64,000 bases of DNA from Riptortus pedestris. Lineage: Eukaryota; Arthropoda; Insecta; Hemiptera; Alydidae. Under the pieces are notes generated by a model. The model saw only the letters and a list, made by a program, of their open reading frames with translations, ran no database searches and was not told where the DNA came from. Made by a program: the position numbers and the translations under genes. Of the stretch, positions 37,110-50,894 are shown piece after piece (position 1 is the stretch's first letter; every line of letters starts with the position of its first letter). The DNA lies in contig CM032230.1 of assembly GCA_019009955.1 (NCBI GenBank), positions 28,673,501 to 28,737,500 on the forward strand. The letters run 5' to 3'.

Positions 37110-37909
37110 GCTGTAACATAATATATAACTGCTTTAACATAGTATAATAACTTAATAGATTTAATACAACAAAAAAGGTGGCTCTAATAAAAATATAACT
37201 ACAAACAGTATTAATAACTGTAACATAATAGAATAGAACTATAATAGAATAATAATACATAATAGAATAATAATACATAATAGAATAATAATAATAATAG
37301 TGCAACATAAGAATAGCTTTAATATAGGCATAACAATGATTGTAGTAACACACAGGAATGGTTGTTATAACATAATAAATATAAGAATAAAAATAGCAAC
37401 TTAGATACAACTTAGGAATAACTTTAACATAACACAACAATAATTATAATTTAAAATAACATGACAATGATTGTAATAGTACATAACAATAACTATTGTA
37501 AAATAATATAAGCGGCAATATCATAATAATCTTAACAAGTTAATATAGTTTAACAAACAAAGACACCATACTATAAATATACAAAACATACAAAAGGCTG
37601 TGACCCTGCTATGTAAACAAAACAAGGAAGGTTACTATAACCCTAGTCATAGTGCAATAACAATGTATAATAGTTTATAGGTATCTTTAGTCTTGGTAAG
37701 TAATAATAAGAAAAAAACACCCTTTTACAATAATGTATAATAAAAATGTGCAATATTATAATGTAGTACATGTAATTTTACAGCCCTGAAGAAGAGAAAA
37801 ATTCTCGAACTAACGCCACAAACAAACATTTATTTCACCAACATTTGACCAAAACTCCGAAAACAATCACACACCATATATAAATACAACCACGTCGAAA
37901 ACAGCACAA

Positions 37910-37960
<51 letters not shown>
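37106..37960 (+). mobile_element. Penelope-like non-coding repeat (family B) copy 3, tandem to copy 2
   Basis: Starts with a TAACATAATATAATAAC-like tandem block (37106-37560), then 'GGCTGTGACCCTGCTATGTAAAC', 'ACAGCCCTGAAGAAGAG', TTCTC-GAAC and CATTTGACCAAAACTCC, ending at (AT)n to 37960. The tandem arrangement of two copies head to tail is visible. Confidence 0.6.
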
Positions 37961-37964
<4 letters not shown>

Positions 37965-37984
37965 CAACAACCACCAGTATTTCA

Positions 37985-38160
37985 TGAATCTGTTATTTGT
38001 AGATAAATACTGTGACTTAGCTCAATTCAAGAGGCTCATTCGGACGTATGGAGTTAATAGCAGCTTTCAGTTAATGTATCGTAATGGGAGATCATCTGAT
38101 TATAAATGCAGCACGAGGGAAATCTGCTTACTTTATGCAACCTCTGTTTGGCGGACTTTT
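37985..38160 (+). mobile_element. Diverged family A hairpin-end remnant
   Basis: Ends ACGAGGGAAATCTGCTTAC then TGCAACCTCTGTTTGGCGGAC at about 38157, followed by TTTT. The upstream part is too decayed to delimit. Confidence 0.5.
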
Positions 38161-38169
38161 CCCATCCAT

Positions 38170-38599
38170 TAACATTATATTTCTTGAGTGCACATTGTAC
38201 AGGTGTAATGAAACCAAAATATATATCCCGAATTCCCTACCTCAAATTCTTCTCTATCTAAAGTAAGATATTGCCGTATCAATTTTCTCTCAAAAGCTAT
38301 TCAAGAACGATTCTTGTTAAACTCCTTACAAGCACAAATAGAGTGTGAAATGAAATTCGACCACCTTCTAAAGAAGTGTGAAGCTTCCTTCGAGTAAAAA
38401 GCCTCTCTTTTTAAGGGATGAATCTCGGGGTAGAAGGAGACATTCACTTAGGAAGCATTTCTCTTCCTTCAACCGGAAAATGCCTTTGGATTTCTCTTGT
38501 CTCGAGTATTTCTCGTCTAGCCTATAAATTTAAGTAGCCTAAATAAATTTTGAAGCACTCTCTTTATTGAAACCTTCTCTCAAGTTGCACTATATCTGT
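38170..38599. other. Unique DNA
   Basis: No recognisable feature. Confidence 0.4.
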
Positions 38600-39193
<594 letters not shown>

Positions 39194-39521
39194 TGTTACG
39201 AAAATTAAATACATGAAAAATTAAACAGAGATAGTCACGAATTTGGGAAGTGCGAGGTGGATCAAAGAAGCCGACAGAGGATCGAGTTCGTTCGAGTCCT
39301 GTTCTAGAAGGGTTTGAGCCTTCCCTTTGATTTTTTTCTGCTGATCTATATAAGACACCCTGGCCGACCCTAGTCAGTTTTAGTTTGTTGTCAGCTGTCT
39401 TCAAGTGCTCATCAAGTGCGTTCAGTGCTACAGTGCGACTTAGTTGCAGTGCGGTAAACTTTTTTTATCCAAAGATCAGTGTTGTGCCGTGACTGTAAGC
39501 AACGGTTTAGTGCCGTGTTAA

Positions 39522-41026
39522 CCCTTAATTGGCCCGAACTCAAAAAATGACTTGAAATGAAAATTTTTCTTAAAAACACATTATTTGCGTTCCCAATAAA
39601 TAGAATATATAAGGTTTTACTGAACTTTTTTTTTCTGAACAAAAATATTACATGGTGTCTTTAAGTACACTTTGGCCAGTTACCCTAAATCCTTAGTGGT
39701 GTCTTTAAGTACACTCTGGCCAATCACCGTAAATCAGTGACCACAGACACCAGTAAGTTATGTTAATAAACTGAAATAGTTTCTAAAAATGTAATTAAAT
39801 AATTTATTATGTAATAAAAGAAACGTGTTGTAAATAAAAAATAAATACATTGTAAACAAAATATAAATCCGTTAAAAATATTATTAAACTTTCCATTCAT
39901 TCAAGAAAACAGGGCCTTTCACGTGTGTTACAAAGTTTCACATTACATTTTCAGCATAAAACAACCGTTTGATTTTGCTGACAGAGTCTGCGCTTTCCTT
40001 TTGTAGTGAATACTTGTCAATGGTGCATCCTATCAAGTTTTGCTGCATCGGCTATGAGAGCTGCAGCAGTTCTTGGCTGCAATTGGTGGTTTCTAGACCT
40101 TTTAGCTCGCCGGTCCAGCAGAATATCTTCTGCAATGTGTATTCGAAATTGTTTTAAATTCATTTTTTTATTATGGTGTTCCTTTTGTGCAATAGCAATA
40201 CGTTATTAATCACCAAATCCAATTATTAGCCGAAAATGTTCATGTAATATTTGTGGGAGCGGTTACCTGTTCTATAAAGTGCAACGAACATGTCACTAAG
40301 GTCAACACTTTATTGTCATACCATTTAATAATGATGATACATTTTTTGTTATCAACGTATTCTTCATAACATCCTCTTCCCTCATTCACCCTCAATATTG
40401 AAATGTTCCAATACTTCATTCAATTCAATTTGAAAATTTACTACATCCATTTTGGGGCATACGTGAGCATAAACTCCAGCAATGTCGCTTTATTCTTCAT
40501 CAGATGTGATACTAAATTTTGGTAGCAAAGATAAAAATCGTTTCACCTCGACTTTTATACGTATCGCTTAATTAAAATGGGGAAAATAAGAAATAATATA
40601 AAATCATGCCCCATGGGCAAATTTGTTGGTATTTGGCCAGGGTGAACTTAAGTACACCATCATTAAAATCCATGCTAAAGCTCTATTTCTCTCCAGAATG
40701 TAAAATGAAACACATAGGAACTTAAATAAAATCCTTTTCAACTATTTCACCCGTTTTGGTTCAAATTTAAACCTACTAACGTATATTTTAATGAATCAGA
40801 AATTTCGCTGGCAACTAGTGTGAAGTAGGGTGGTAAAAAATGATGATTTTCTTCAGTATATTGTTAGTAATTAGCTCCAATAACAATAAATGGACTTGTG
40901 TCGCATATGTCCATGCTTGGGAGGTTACAGGGGTGTGGACTGTGGCCCAGAAGGGGTAAGAATAGAAGCTCTCTGGGAGTGTTAAATATGAACTGTGTCT
41001 TTAAAGACACCTTGGCCAGTTAAGGG
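39522..41026 (-). mobile_element. piggyBac-like element inserted in the LTR, 1.5 kb, defective
   Basis: TTAA duplications at 39518-39521 and 41027-41030 flank inverted ends CCCTTAATTGGCC and GGCCAGTTAAGGG. Subterminal copies of GTGTCTTTAAGTACAC next to TGGCCA occur at about 39655 and 39699, an inverted relative near 40635, and a palindrome GTGTCTTTAAAGACAC at about 40995. Removing element plus one TTAA restores a continuous LTR. Confidence 0.85.
39890..40420 (-). pseudogene. piggyBac transposase C-terminal part, decayed
   Basis: piggyBac transposase excises and integrates its element at TTAA with a DDD catalytic core. Minus-strand pieces in order are RGCYEEYVDNKKCIIIIKWYDNK, then VDLSDMFVALYRTGNRSHKYY (the GGVDxxD region with the third Asp), then FRIHIAEDILLDRRAKRS, then a Cys-rich C-terminus with KRRLCQQN, LC and KCNVKLCNTRERPCFLE. 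They occur in different frames, with several stops between, including one in the linker near 40017. The N-terminal two thirds are missing or unrecognisable. Not functional. Confidence 0.75.
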
Positions 41027-41339
41027 TTAAAGGACAGTGCAGTGCCGTCTTTTTGTGAACTTGAGTGACCGTGAGTGAATTATTGGGCTGTGTAATAGCA
41101 AGAACAGTGACGCTATCAGCGCAGTCTGTGAGTAGTAATTAAGAATAAATAAACAAGTGAATAGTGCATTGCTAAATAAATTGTGCAGTGATAAAAACTC
41201 CTGAAGCTTGTGTGTGTTTAATTTTGCAATCCAAATAACTCTAATATTACTGATTTTTGTAATAAAACGTAACAATATTCTTCATATAAATTTTTTTTTT
41301 ATTTCTGACCCTTTCCATACAACACGAAGAATAAATATA

Positions 41340-41797
41340 AAAAAAATCAAATATTGTGTTCAACAAACCTTGCCTAGATGAGATACATGCAAACACGTTC
41401 TGATGACCAACCCCTCCTTTGTCTAGGATTATTAAAATTAGAGTGGTTGAGATAAAAAATTTACTGATTCATTTCAAATTGTACTACAAGATAAAATTAA
41501 TATCTTATATTCAGATATATTTCAGCAATTGAATGAACTGTCTTTTTTTTCGGGTCAAGAATATTTCTGTCTATCTAATGCGCTCTGAGAGCTTGTCTTA
41601 CCGGTTTGTGTACAATTCAGAAGCATTTCTTTGTAGGGATTATTAAAATGTAAATTCACTGAATGATTTTTCTTTATCATTTGTATTTGTTCCTTTAATA
41701 TTCCTGGTGGTTTAAGTGTTATCAGTATGCAGGTTTATCTATTGTAAAACTTTAATTGCGGAATCTGCTTATTTTACGCTGTCCCTGTGTGACGGAC
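41340..41797 (+). mobile_element. Family A long-form remnant, hairpin half
   Basis: Contains 'GAGATACATGCAAACACGTTCTG', 'CAGATATATTTCAGCAATTG', 'GTACAATTCAGAAGCATTTC' and ends GGAATCTGCTTATTTTACGC then CTGTGTGACGGAC at 41797. The conserved block and AT tract are absent. Confidence 0.7.
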
Positions 41798-42595
41798 TTT
41801 TTTAGCAGTCATTTGGGGAATGTAGGAATTTTTTTTACTAGGCGCACTTGCGAATAATTCATGATTACTACTTTGATATTTCTGGAAACGCTCTTAAGAG
41901 CGAATGTTGTTAATGTTCAACTGATATGTAAGTGGAAAATGTGCTTACAAAATGACACGACTTATAAGTTACACAGAAAGCCCGTTGAAAACGGCTATTA
42001 GGGAGTGTGTTAGATATGGCGAAGGTGAGATGGATGTCGGATCAATGTGTCAGATACTTGCTTCTTGGATTACCGGCCTCAGATACAGTCACTCACCGCT
42101 TATCTGCCCACTCTAGTCACATTACACTCCTCTTGTTACAACTCTGACCTACATTCCCAACACATGTTTGGGCCGCTTGTGATTTTAAGCCAAAACCCCA
42201 GCTCGATTCCCCTCCTCGAATTTCCGGAGTTTCAAACTACTCCAGAGGAAGTTATGCAGGACTGTGCAGCTAAACTTGGCGCCTCCTGAACCGCTACACC
42301 CAAAGTTAGTCAGATTCAATCGAAGTATTCAATGTTGAACTTAGTGCAACCGATTTTTTTTATCCGAAGTCTCGTACTTTTAATAATATTTATAACTTTT
42401 TCCATGTTTTCATTCGCTGGGGAAACATCATTCACTTACAGCAACAGGTGCACCTTGAGTTACCTTAGCTTAAAAAGCTTTAAATATAAATTGTTATTTA
42501 TTAACACTCACTCTCTGCTAATTGCTATAAGGCTAATTGGGGTCACATTTTTATTTTGGGCAATATCGCCCTAGTTGAGAAGATCAAAAATCTAC
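41798..42595. other. Unique, less AT-rich DNA
   Basis: 80-codon frames at 42047-42289 and 42332-42574 show no recognisable motif. Nothing else is seen. Confidence 0.35.
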
Positions 42596-43403
42596 AAATC
42601 CGTCATTCAGAGCTGCATAAACTAAACAAATTTCTCACAAGCTAGGATAGGTCAGTTGTGATCTCCTCACCTAATATTCGGCCTGAAAAATAGAATGTAC
42701 AAGTTACTCGCTTAATACTTGAGTTACGAAAATATTCATAGAAAAACAATTGTAGAGCATCAATATTTTAACAAGATTGGTCCTTTGACATTTTCTGATT
42801 CGACTCATAACGGAGATAATTCAAATTTTCGAATCCCCCGTCTGAAACCCCAATACTCCAGATCCGATTTCAGGCAATAAGAAATACAATCATTAGTGTT
42901 GAATGAAACTGTAAAATAGCGTGTATGGTATAAATCAAATACTTTCGAGTAAAGAACGGAACATTTTAATTGATTACGTCACTTGCATCTACCTCATAAA
43001 GTAGAAGATCAATGACTATTTAGTCTTGGAATAATGTGGTTCATGATATTGTGATGATGAGTAGAAGTAGGGGTTTACTGAAGGCCGAAAACTATAAAAT
43101 CCAAATATTTCGGTTAATATTGATGATGCAGAAAATATGTATATAATAAAATGTATAGACGATTATGTTTGCAGTAAGATAGGCTTAATACACGTTTTGG
43201 ATTTTCAAAATCCCTCCCTGTAACCCCCCCCCCCCACTAGTCTGATTTCAGCCATTAACGAACTTTATTTTTACATAAAACGTTTAAATATGGAGTTTTG
43301 TAACGATCCAAAAATAAAAATAAAAACCATAACTACGACTCCTAAAACGTTAACAGGCAAATATATATATTTAATTTTGAACGGATCTCATTTTTGTCAC
43401 TCC
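42596..43403 (-). mobile_element. Diverged family A copy, long form
   Basis: ATCCGTCATTCAGAGCTGC at 42596, 'ACTAAACAAATTTCTCAC', the 'TTGGATTTTCAAAATCCCTCC' and C-run region near 43220, AAACGTTAACAGGCAAAT, a short AT tract, and 'AATTTTGAACGGATCTCATTTTTGTCA'. The TTAGCAG end is replaced by a SINE. Confidence 0.65.
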
Positions 43404-43581
43404 TAATAAAAATTGGAACCATTATTTGTAGGTTACTTCCATTATAGATGGGAGTAATAATTTTTTTTTAATGAGTTTGCCAGTAAAAAAAATCCAGATG
43501 GTTTGGTTAGAATCGAATACACGACTCTAAGTTTACCAAGTTAAGACGAACACCTTAACTATCATGGCCTAGCCTCAGCCT
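43404..43581 (-). mobile_element. tRNA-derived SINE, strongly diverged
   Basis: The minus strand reads GGCTGAGGCTAGGCCATG at the head, a box B-like GTATTCGATTC, and a body with ACTGGCAAACTCATTAAAAA. It has the lowest conservation of the nine copies. Confidence 0.6.
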
Positions 43582-43591
43582 ACTTATGGAG

Positions 43592-44942
<1,351 letters not shown>

Positions 44943-45140
44943 AGTACTCTTTGTGTTACTAAGGCTAATTGGGGCGGTTTATCTACAGATTACAACCCTA
45001 TTCTATCCAAGGGATTTTATTTAATGAGGTCGTCACTAAATAAATCCCTACTGCCCAGGTGAGACTCAAACCCACGGCTTCAGGATTATCGAGTGAGATT
45101 AAGACCAACGCCTTAACTCACTTGTCAAGCCTAAGCCCCT
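44943..45140 (-). mobile_element. tRNA-derived SINE
   Basis: Head GGGGCTTAGGCTTGACAAG, box B-like GGGTTTGAGTC, body 'TGGGCAGTAGGGATTTATTTAG'. Near-matching flanks ATTAAAGT and ATTAAGGT suggest a short duplication. Confidence 0.8.
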
Positions 45141-45369
45141 AATTAAGGTGACTCAAAGCAATTAGGAAATTTCAACATGTGGCAGATGCAGTAAAATAAG
45201 GTTAATACATATAAAAAAATTCACTAAAATGTTTAGTTTTTTTCATACTAGTTTATTCATTAAATTGCTTTCATGAGGAAACTCACATTTTTTTTATACA
45301 AAATAATTTTTAAAAAAAAGTAAATATTTAACATACTTTAACTAATTATAAACCCCAGGCATGGTTACC

Positions 45370-45830
45370 CTTATTTCGTAATACGTAGCGTTTTTTTTTA
45401 AGTAAGTACCGTTTTGAAATTAAAAAAAAATACGTGCAAAGATATCTCAATAATTTTATTTTTACACGAAAGCCTGTACCTTAATCTACTTTCCTACATA
45501 ATTTCCTTTATTATTGAGGCACTTTACTGAGTGTTGTACTTATTGTTTACTGAGTGTTTAAAATGCCTCCGGTAATCGCGAGTCCCACCGACTGTGAAGT
45601 ACGGGCTGTTATAAGATTTCTTAGTGCTAAAGGCCTAAATCCGATCGATATTCATCGTGAGATTTGTGCAGTTTACGGACAAAACATTATGAGTGATGGA
45701 ATGGTAAGAAAGTGGGTGAGAGCATTTAAAGATGGCCGCACAAAGATGGTCCTTCGGTTGTTAATGAAATATCGTATATTCCAGATAAATAGTTGAATGA
45801 AATTTACAAACCACCCTGAAAATAAACTAG
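45370..45830 (+). mobile_element. mariner-like element, N-terminal part only
   Basis: An upstream leader with 'TTCGTAATACGTAGCG' and 'CCTTAATCTACTTTCC', then a transposase start (45554). The right end and the catalytic domain are missing: a family A copy begins at about 45868. Its boundaries are approximate. Confidence 0.5.
45554..45796 (+). pseudogene. mariner-type transposase N-terminus (HTH region), truncated
   Basis: Starts at ATG 45563 or just before, reading MPPVIASPTDCEVRAVIRF, LSAKGLNPIDIHREIC and MVRKWVRAFKDGRT, a helix-turn-helix of the HTH_48 type that binds the element ends. After DGRT the frame is lost: a small deletion and shift put GPSVVNE, which normally follows further on, into another frame, then a stop. 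The DD(D) core is absent. Not the same part of transposase as the remnant at 15754-16098, so the two cannot be compared. Confidence 0.75.
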
Positions 45831-45867
45831 AATAATTTTGAGTAAGCTATATCAAAGTATATTAAAA

Positions 45868-46175
45868 AATTCCGTTACGCAAGGGTTGCGTAAACTAAGC
45901 ACATTTCCCTTGTGAAGTTTAACAATACATATATCTACATAATGGTAACAATAGCCACCATGAATATTAAGTGAACAAATACAAACGGTAATAAGACATC
46001 TTTAATAACCTCCCAACGGGAAGCGTCTGAAATGTAAACATACAGGTCAACCAAAGTCTCACAGGAAAGAAAAACAATTACTGAAATATATCAGAATATA
46101 ACATATTAATTTTATTAAAAACTATTCACTATATCTATTACTATAATTTATAATGAATCAAATCATTTTTATCAT
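45868..46175 (-). mobile_element. Family A long-form hairpin half
   Basis: TTCCGTTACGCAAGGGTTGCG, CTAAGCACATTTCCC, then 'CAACGGGAAGCGTCTGAAATG' and 'CTATTCACTATATC'; breaks off near 46175 in unrelated AT-rich DNA. Confidence 0.8.
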
Positions 46176-46273
46176 TATAAAAATTATTATTATAATTTTT
46201 ATGAGTATGAATTCGATACCTGTTTTCTTAAGAGAGAAAGATAGTTTTCTAAGGGGGGGGGGTGTCTTCCTGT

Positions 46274-46893
46274 TTTCTTAAGGGAAATCTGCTAATACAG
46301 GGCCCTGTCACTCAAATCAGCTATTGAGGTCGTACTCATGACGCGATTTTCAAAAAATACCCTCAAATGTTCATTGATCCTACCCAGGAGATGTCAAAAA
46401 GGAGGTCCGCTCAAAACTTTATATATTTGTCTGTTAACGCTCTAGCGGTCGCAATTTTTGTTTCATCGTTACGGAACTCGATATTTAACTGTTTTATGTA
46501 AAAAGACAGACCAAGTTCGTTAATGGCTGAAATCGTACCCGAGGGAGGGGGGGGTTTAGAAGGGAGGATTTTCGAAAATTCGAAATATCTCCGTTATTAT
46601 GCATCGAATCGAAAACTTGTATAGAACTAATCTTTTTGCAAATTAAATTTCCTATATATATTGTTTATTATAATACATTTATTCTCTATCTTGAATATTA
46701 ACCGAGATATTTGCATTTATCTGTTTTCAGCTTCTGAGATGAGATCGGCTAACTTCGGGCCTAGTCGTGAGTTTCCGTCAAGAGCTAGTTTGGGCCGTTC
46801 CCGTAACTGTTTGACTCTCTATTCTGAAATTTCTCTATTGTAAAACTTTACGTGGGAAATCTGCTTAGTTTACGCAGCCCCTGCGTGACGGAC
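46274..46893 (+). mobile_element. Family A repeat with disrupted 5' end
   Basis: The 5' palindrome is broken: CTTAAGGGAAATCTGCTAA is followed by unrelated ACAGGGCCCTGTCAC before CAGCTATTGAGGTCG. CCTGTTTTCTTAAG is repeated at about 46219 and 46270. The AT tract is only about 5 bp. The G-run and module 'GTCAAGAGCTAGTTTGGG' follow, and it ends CGCAGCCCCTGCG-TGACGGAC at 46893. Confidence 0.85.
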
Positions 46894-47662
46894 TTTTTTA
46901 TTTTTCACAGATAGTTATGAAAAATTAATTCATGAAGTGTTCTCCTTCAGTGAAAATACATGCTGACAATGCATAGCATGGCACTTCAGAGCATTTTCCA
47001 AACATTTACTGATGTTATAATCATGGCTAATGCAAAACATAACTTTTGAATTTACTGAGAACAACCACTTTGAGAGTAAGCGTAAAATTATATATATATA
47101 TGAGAGGATCACAATTTTGGCAAATAAGAGGATGGAAATGATAAAACTTCATTAAAAATCGCTTCATTGACTGCATTAACTAAAAGAAATCAGCTGAAAG
47201 TATATTTTAACCTAAATTCCGTCTATCATTGACAAATCCAAAGGAATCTTTATGCAAAATAGCAGTAGTTTATATTTATTTTAGTCACTTCTGACCTACC
47301 CTTAAGACTGTTTTCCTTCTAGTATGCCACCGGGGTGAGATACTGAGTGGGGAGTATGAATAAAACAACACGTCACCGGGAAATACCATTAGTTTTATGT
47401 CATTCCTTCGGAGCAAACCTAATTTGATGAGACAACCTCCCATCTCCAATATCGATAGCTCTTACCAATCCTATTCCATAGGCCGAATCCTCAACTAGGC
47501 ACCTTCTGTTCAATATATATTAGGTTTAGTACTTTATCCCTTTCTTTTACTGTCGAAATCACAAATTGAAGTATTATACATTATACATATTTACCTATTT
47601 TAGAAGTTAAATAGGTTTCATTCCAAATGGATAATACTATAAACACGAGTACCGGAACATAA
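46894..47662. other. Unique DNA
   Basis: No recognisable feature. Confidence 0.4.
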
Positions 47663-48480
47663 TTTCAGAAAAACAGGAAAGGACTATTCATATATACAGA
47701 TGGCTCGAAATATGCAGGAAAATGTGGATCAGCCGCCATAGTGGGGAACCAAGTACTAACATGTAGACTACCGGACGTATCAAGCAACTTCACTGCAGAA
47801 CTACAAGGCTTACTTCTTTGACTGCAACATCTTACTAACGTACAACAAGACAACATTCATGTTTTTACCGACTCCTACAGTTCTATGCAGTCAATACTTG
47901 ATCTCTACACAACTCACCCACTCACAAGACGGCTTCAGAAATTACTAACAAACTTACAAACAGAAATGAATAAAATAATAACTATTCAGTGGATACCAGG
48001 ACATTCAGACATCACGGAAAATATCTTGGCTGACAGACATGCAAAACTAGCGACTGAATTTGGCACATTACACACTGATCACATAACAGGACACGATGCC
48101 ATTGAACTTATTAAAAGAGAAGTCAGCCTAAAATGGGAAGTGGAATGGCATCAGACAGACACAAAACTACGAGAAATAAAAGACACTATTCGTGAATGAC
48201 AGTCAAGTAATCGGGAGACTAGAAGAGAAGTAGTCCTTGCTCGGTTGAGAAATGGCCATTCACGGATAACACACGGACACCTCATGACTAGGACTGATCC
48301 ACCTTTATGTACACTCTGCAATACACAACTAACTATCAAACACTTACTTACAGACTTCAGACTAATAATCGACAAGAACTTACCCAACAACCTATCAGAA
48401 CTTTACACGACAACAGCCCATACATCGCGACAATCATGAAACAGTTCCAACAGACACATCTTTTCTACTATATTTAAAAC
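47663..48480 (+). pseudogene. I-group-like LINE: RNase H and C-terminal region, decayed
   Basis: The frame reads GLFIYTDGSK (first catalytic Asp at 47699-47701), a FTAELQGLL region (Glu), VFTDSYSSMQS (Asp at 47870-47872), WIPGHSDITENILADRHAK (Asp at 48032-48034), then LARLRNGHSRITHGHL and PPLCTLCNTQLTIKHLL, a CxxC-type tail. RNase H removes RNA from the RNA-DNA hybrid during target-primed reverse transcription. An in-frame TGA at 47819-47821 and another at 48197-48199 break it; the last segment, QQTHLFYYI, is in another frame. No RT or endonuclease precedes it. RNase H after RT points to the I/R1 group, and the ARLRxGHxRxTH tail to I-like; this is by eye. Confidence 0.8.
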
Positions 48481-48732
48481 TTTTACAAAAAGACCATTCC
48501 AAAGAATTCGAATCTGCTACCATTAATATACACTGGTCGACCATAGTGTAGATATTTTAACATATTTTTCTTTTATTTTAAGATAGCTATACCAACTCTT
48601 ATTTTTATAATATGAGAAGTGTGAATCGCTAAAATTGCGACACACATAAATAAATAAATGGATAGTGTAACCTCCAACTGCAATGCATCTGAGTTTCAGT
48701 TTTTTATTTGGTTCCTTTATTAACAATATCCA
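48481..48732. other. Probable LINE 3' flank or spacer
   Basis: No clear poly-A tail; nothing recognised. Confidence 0.3.
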
Positions 48733-48828
48733 GGGTATCAGATTAACCATGTGAGTTAAGGTGTTGGTCTTAATCTTGCTTGGTAAACCTAGGTTCGTCA
48801 GATTGTTTCTCACCTGTGTAAGAAAAGG
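48733..48828 (+). mobile_element. tRNA-like SINE head, 3'-truncated
   Basis: GGGTATCAGATTAACCATG, AGTTAAGGTGTTGG, GGTAAACCTAGG, TTCGTCAGATT and CACCTG match the head through box B. The 3' body is missing, unlike ordinary 5' truncation. Confidence 0.6.
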
Positions 48829-50894
48829 TATAAACGTGATAAGCTCCAGTGACAGAGTTCAAATTAGAGAAAGAAAGAAATATTCTTCAACAATGGACTA
48901 CTTGTTTCGTGTTTCTTAAATTGTTTCTTCAAGAGCACACATAAATCCTTCAGATGGTGACACAGCCCATAACATCAGGCTTCGCTCATTCAAACGCTCT
49001 AGTCTCATTGTTTTATTTATTGTTTAAAGAAATTTCGATATCTAAATATATATCGAACATACGACTGATAACTCATTGCGTCCAAATCTGATTATGGATG
49101 TATTTGTTTAGAGGATGAACATTTTTTTTAAAATTAATTTAATGATTATTTGAAATGAGCTAGTACTCACATTTATTTTACATTATTATCAAACGTTAAA
49201 TAACTGTTGAGATTCGCCCGGCAGTCGTGGTCCAGGCAACGCAGCTTTAATCAGCAGGCACTGAGGATGGAGCGTTGACTCCGAAAGTGCACTCTGCATA
49301 ATATTAAAAAACAGTAGAGGACTTGGCCTTCTTATTGATCCTTATCAATTGGTTCCTCTACCATCCAGCATATTCCAGAAATATGATTTATCTGAGAATA
49401 TCATTGATATGTTGCCAATTTGCATGAATGTGTTAAGGAAGAGGTCATTAAATGGAAATTATTAAGTGTGAACCTAAAAGAATGAAAATAATAATAATAA
49501 ATACTAAACAATGAATAAATAACCCGAATTTTAAATTAATGAAGGAAATAAATACATTATTAACTAGATATCTATAAGCATGGCCTAATTAGTTTTAAGC
49601 ATAATTATGTAGTAACTTGTAATATGTTTAATCGGTCGAATTGTAATATTCTCTCTAAATAAGTAGTAAAAAGTAAAACTAAAATTTACTGATGAACGTC
49701 CTTATTTAACTGAATTTTAAATTGTTCAAATATTTATATCTCTCATTTTTATCAATTCGCCCATCACTGCAGAATATATAAAATCTCCGCATATTTTAAA
49801 CCCACCCAAATCATCAGTTTGCCTAATTATCTTCCTGTTCTATCTTTTTGAATCCCATGAGTTCAAGAAAAATAACCTTTATTTTCCTTTCATAATTCAG
49901 CTATTCCACATCAGCGGAAATACACACAGGAACGTACACTTTTTTGTTTTGATATTATGAAGTTTTTTTTTTATCTGCCCCCTTGGAGTGAATCTTAATT
50001 ATTCTTTAAAAAAAATTATTTCACTGTTGGAGGATGCTAATTACAGATTTCGGGGCTGTAGAGAGGATTTTTTTTTCTAGAATGAAGGTTAGATTGATCT
50101 AAAATTCACCAGACGCGACAGGTTTGCACATTGAAGAAACAAAGAATATTTTTTAATAAACTTTCGGTGAGTGGATAAGATTTATGTTATATTACGATAG
50201 TAAAAAACACTTACACCTCTGCCTCGTTTCTGGTGTTATAATCCAAATATGGCTCCTTCTTTATTAGTGTAATTACTCAACAGCTTCAAGACGCTGAATA
50301 GGAGCGGCAAACTAACATTAAAAGATGAATTAAATTTACAGTACTGTTGGTTAGGGGTGGTTAAGATGATGATGCTGGGCCTTCGAAAGCTAAGTCTGGA
50401 ATAAACATTTAAAACCTAGTGGAGGTATTGATTTTTTTCTCTACCATGAATGTATACATCAACCCCCACCAGCCAGGAGATTCAAGTTACTATTGGTTCT
50501 TGAAGTACTGAAGAGTAGCATTCGATAACTATTCCTTTAGCTATTAAAATAAAGAGTAGTGAAAGAGAATTTATTTAAGTAAATACAAATTTGTATTTCT
50601 ATCTAAAGACATCCATAGTTATAACGTGAGGAGGGAACGAGATAAAGCAATGAAAATTCATGGTATAATATATCTCAAAGATCCAAATCTGAATTTCAAA
50701 TTGCAAGGTATATGAAGTCTTATCGCCTCCAACCACCTCGTTAAAAGAGGTCTCTATAGTGTACTAATTTTACTCTAGTCAATTATTACTTCTATTTAAA
50801 TAATAATATATAGAATTGAATAATTAATCTCTTAAACAACTAAATAGTTTTGTAAAGATCCAGGTTGGGCTCCTTTCAACATAAGCGGAATCAC
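48829..50894. other. Unique DNA with one hammerhead-like motif
   Basis: At 49261-49286 CTGAGGA, T, GGAG/CTCC and GAAA occur in order. A 'GATGATGCTGGGCCTTCGAAAGC' segment near 50370-50395 is a possible second retroelement tail. No gene recognised. Confidence 0.4.

Larger units (their letters stand above)
39194..41274 (+). mobile_element. Solo LTR, about 570 bp, interrupted by a piggyBac element
   Basis: Starts TGTTACG and ends CGTAACA, an inverted terminal pair with TG..CA. It contains a TATA-like TATATAAG at 39347 and AATAAA signals near 41144. Repeated 'CAGTG' and 'AGTGC' motifs fill the region downstream of the TATA box. No gag-pol follows on either side, so this looks like a solo LTR left by recombination. 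Flanks are only weakly alike (ATAG and ATAT), so the target duplication is uncertain. The superfamily cannot be told. Confidence 0.6.

Noticed and set aside
36766..37440. 224-codon minus-strand frame, Tyr-rich and membrane-like
   Set aside because: It is a translation of AT-rich tandem DNA and an AT tract in family B repeats; low complexity, no domain.
42047..42574. Two 80-codon plus-strand frames in less AT-rich DNA
   Set aside because: No recognisable motif, no paired splice sites; not enough for a gene call.
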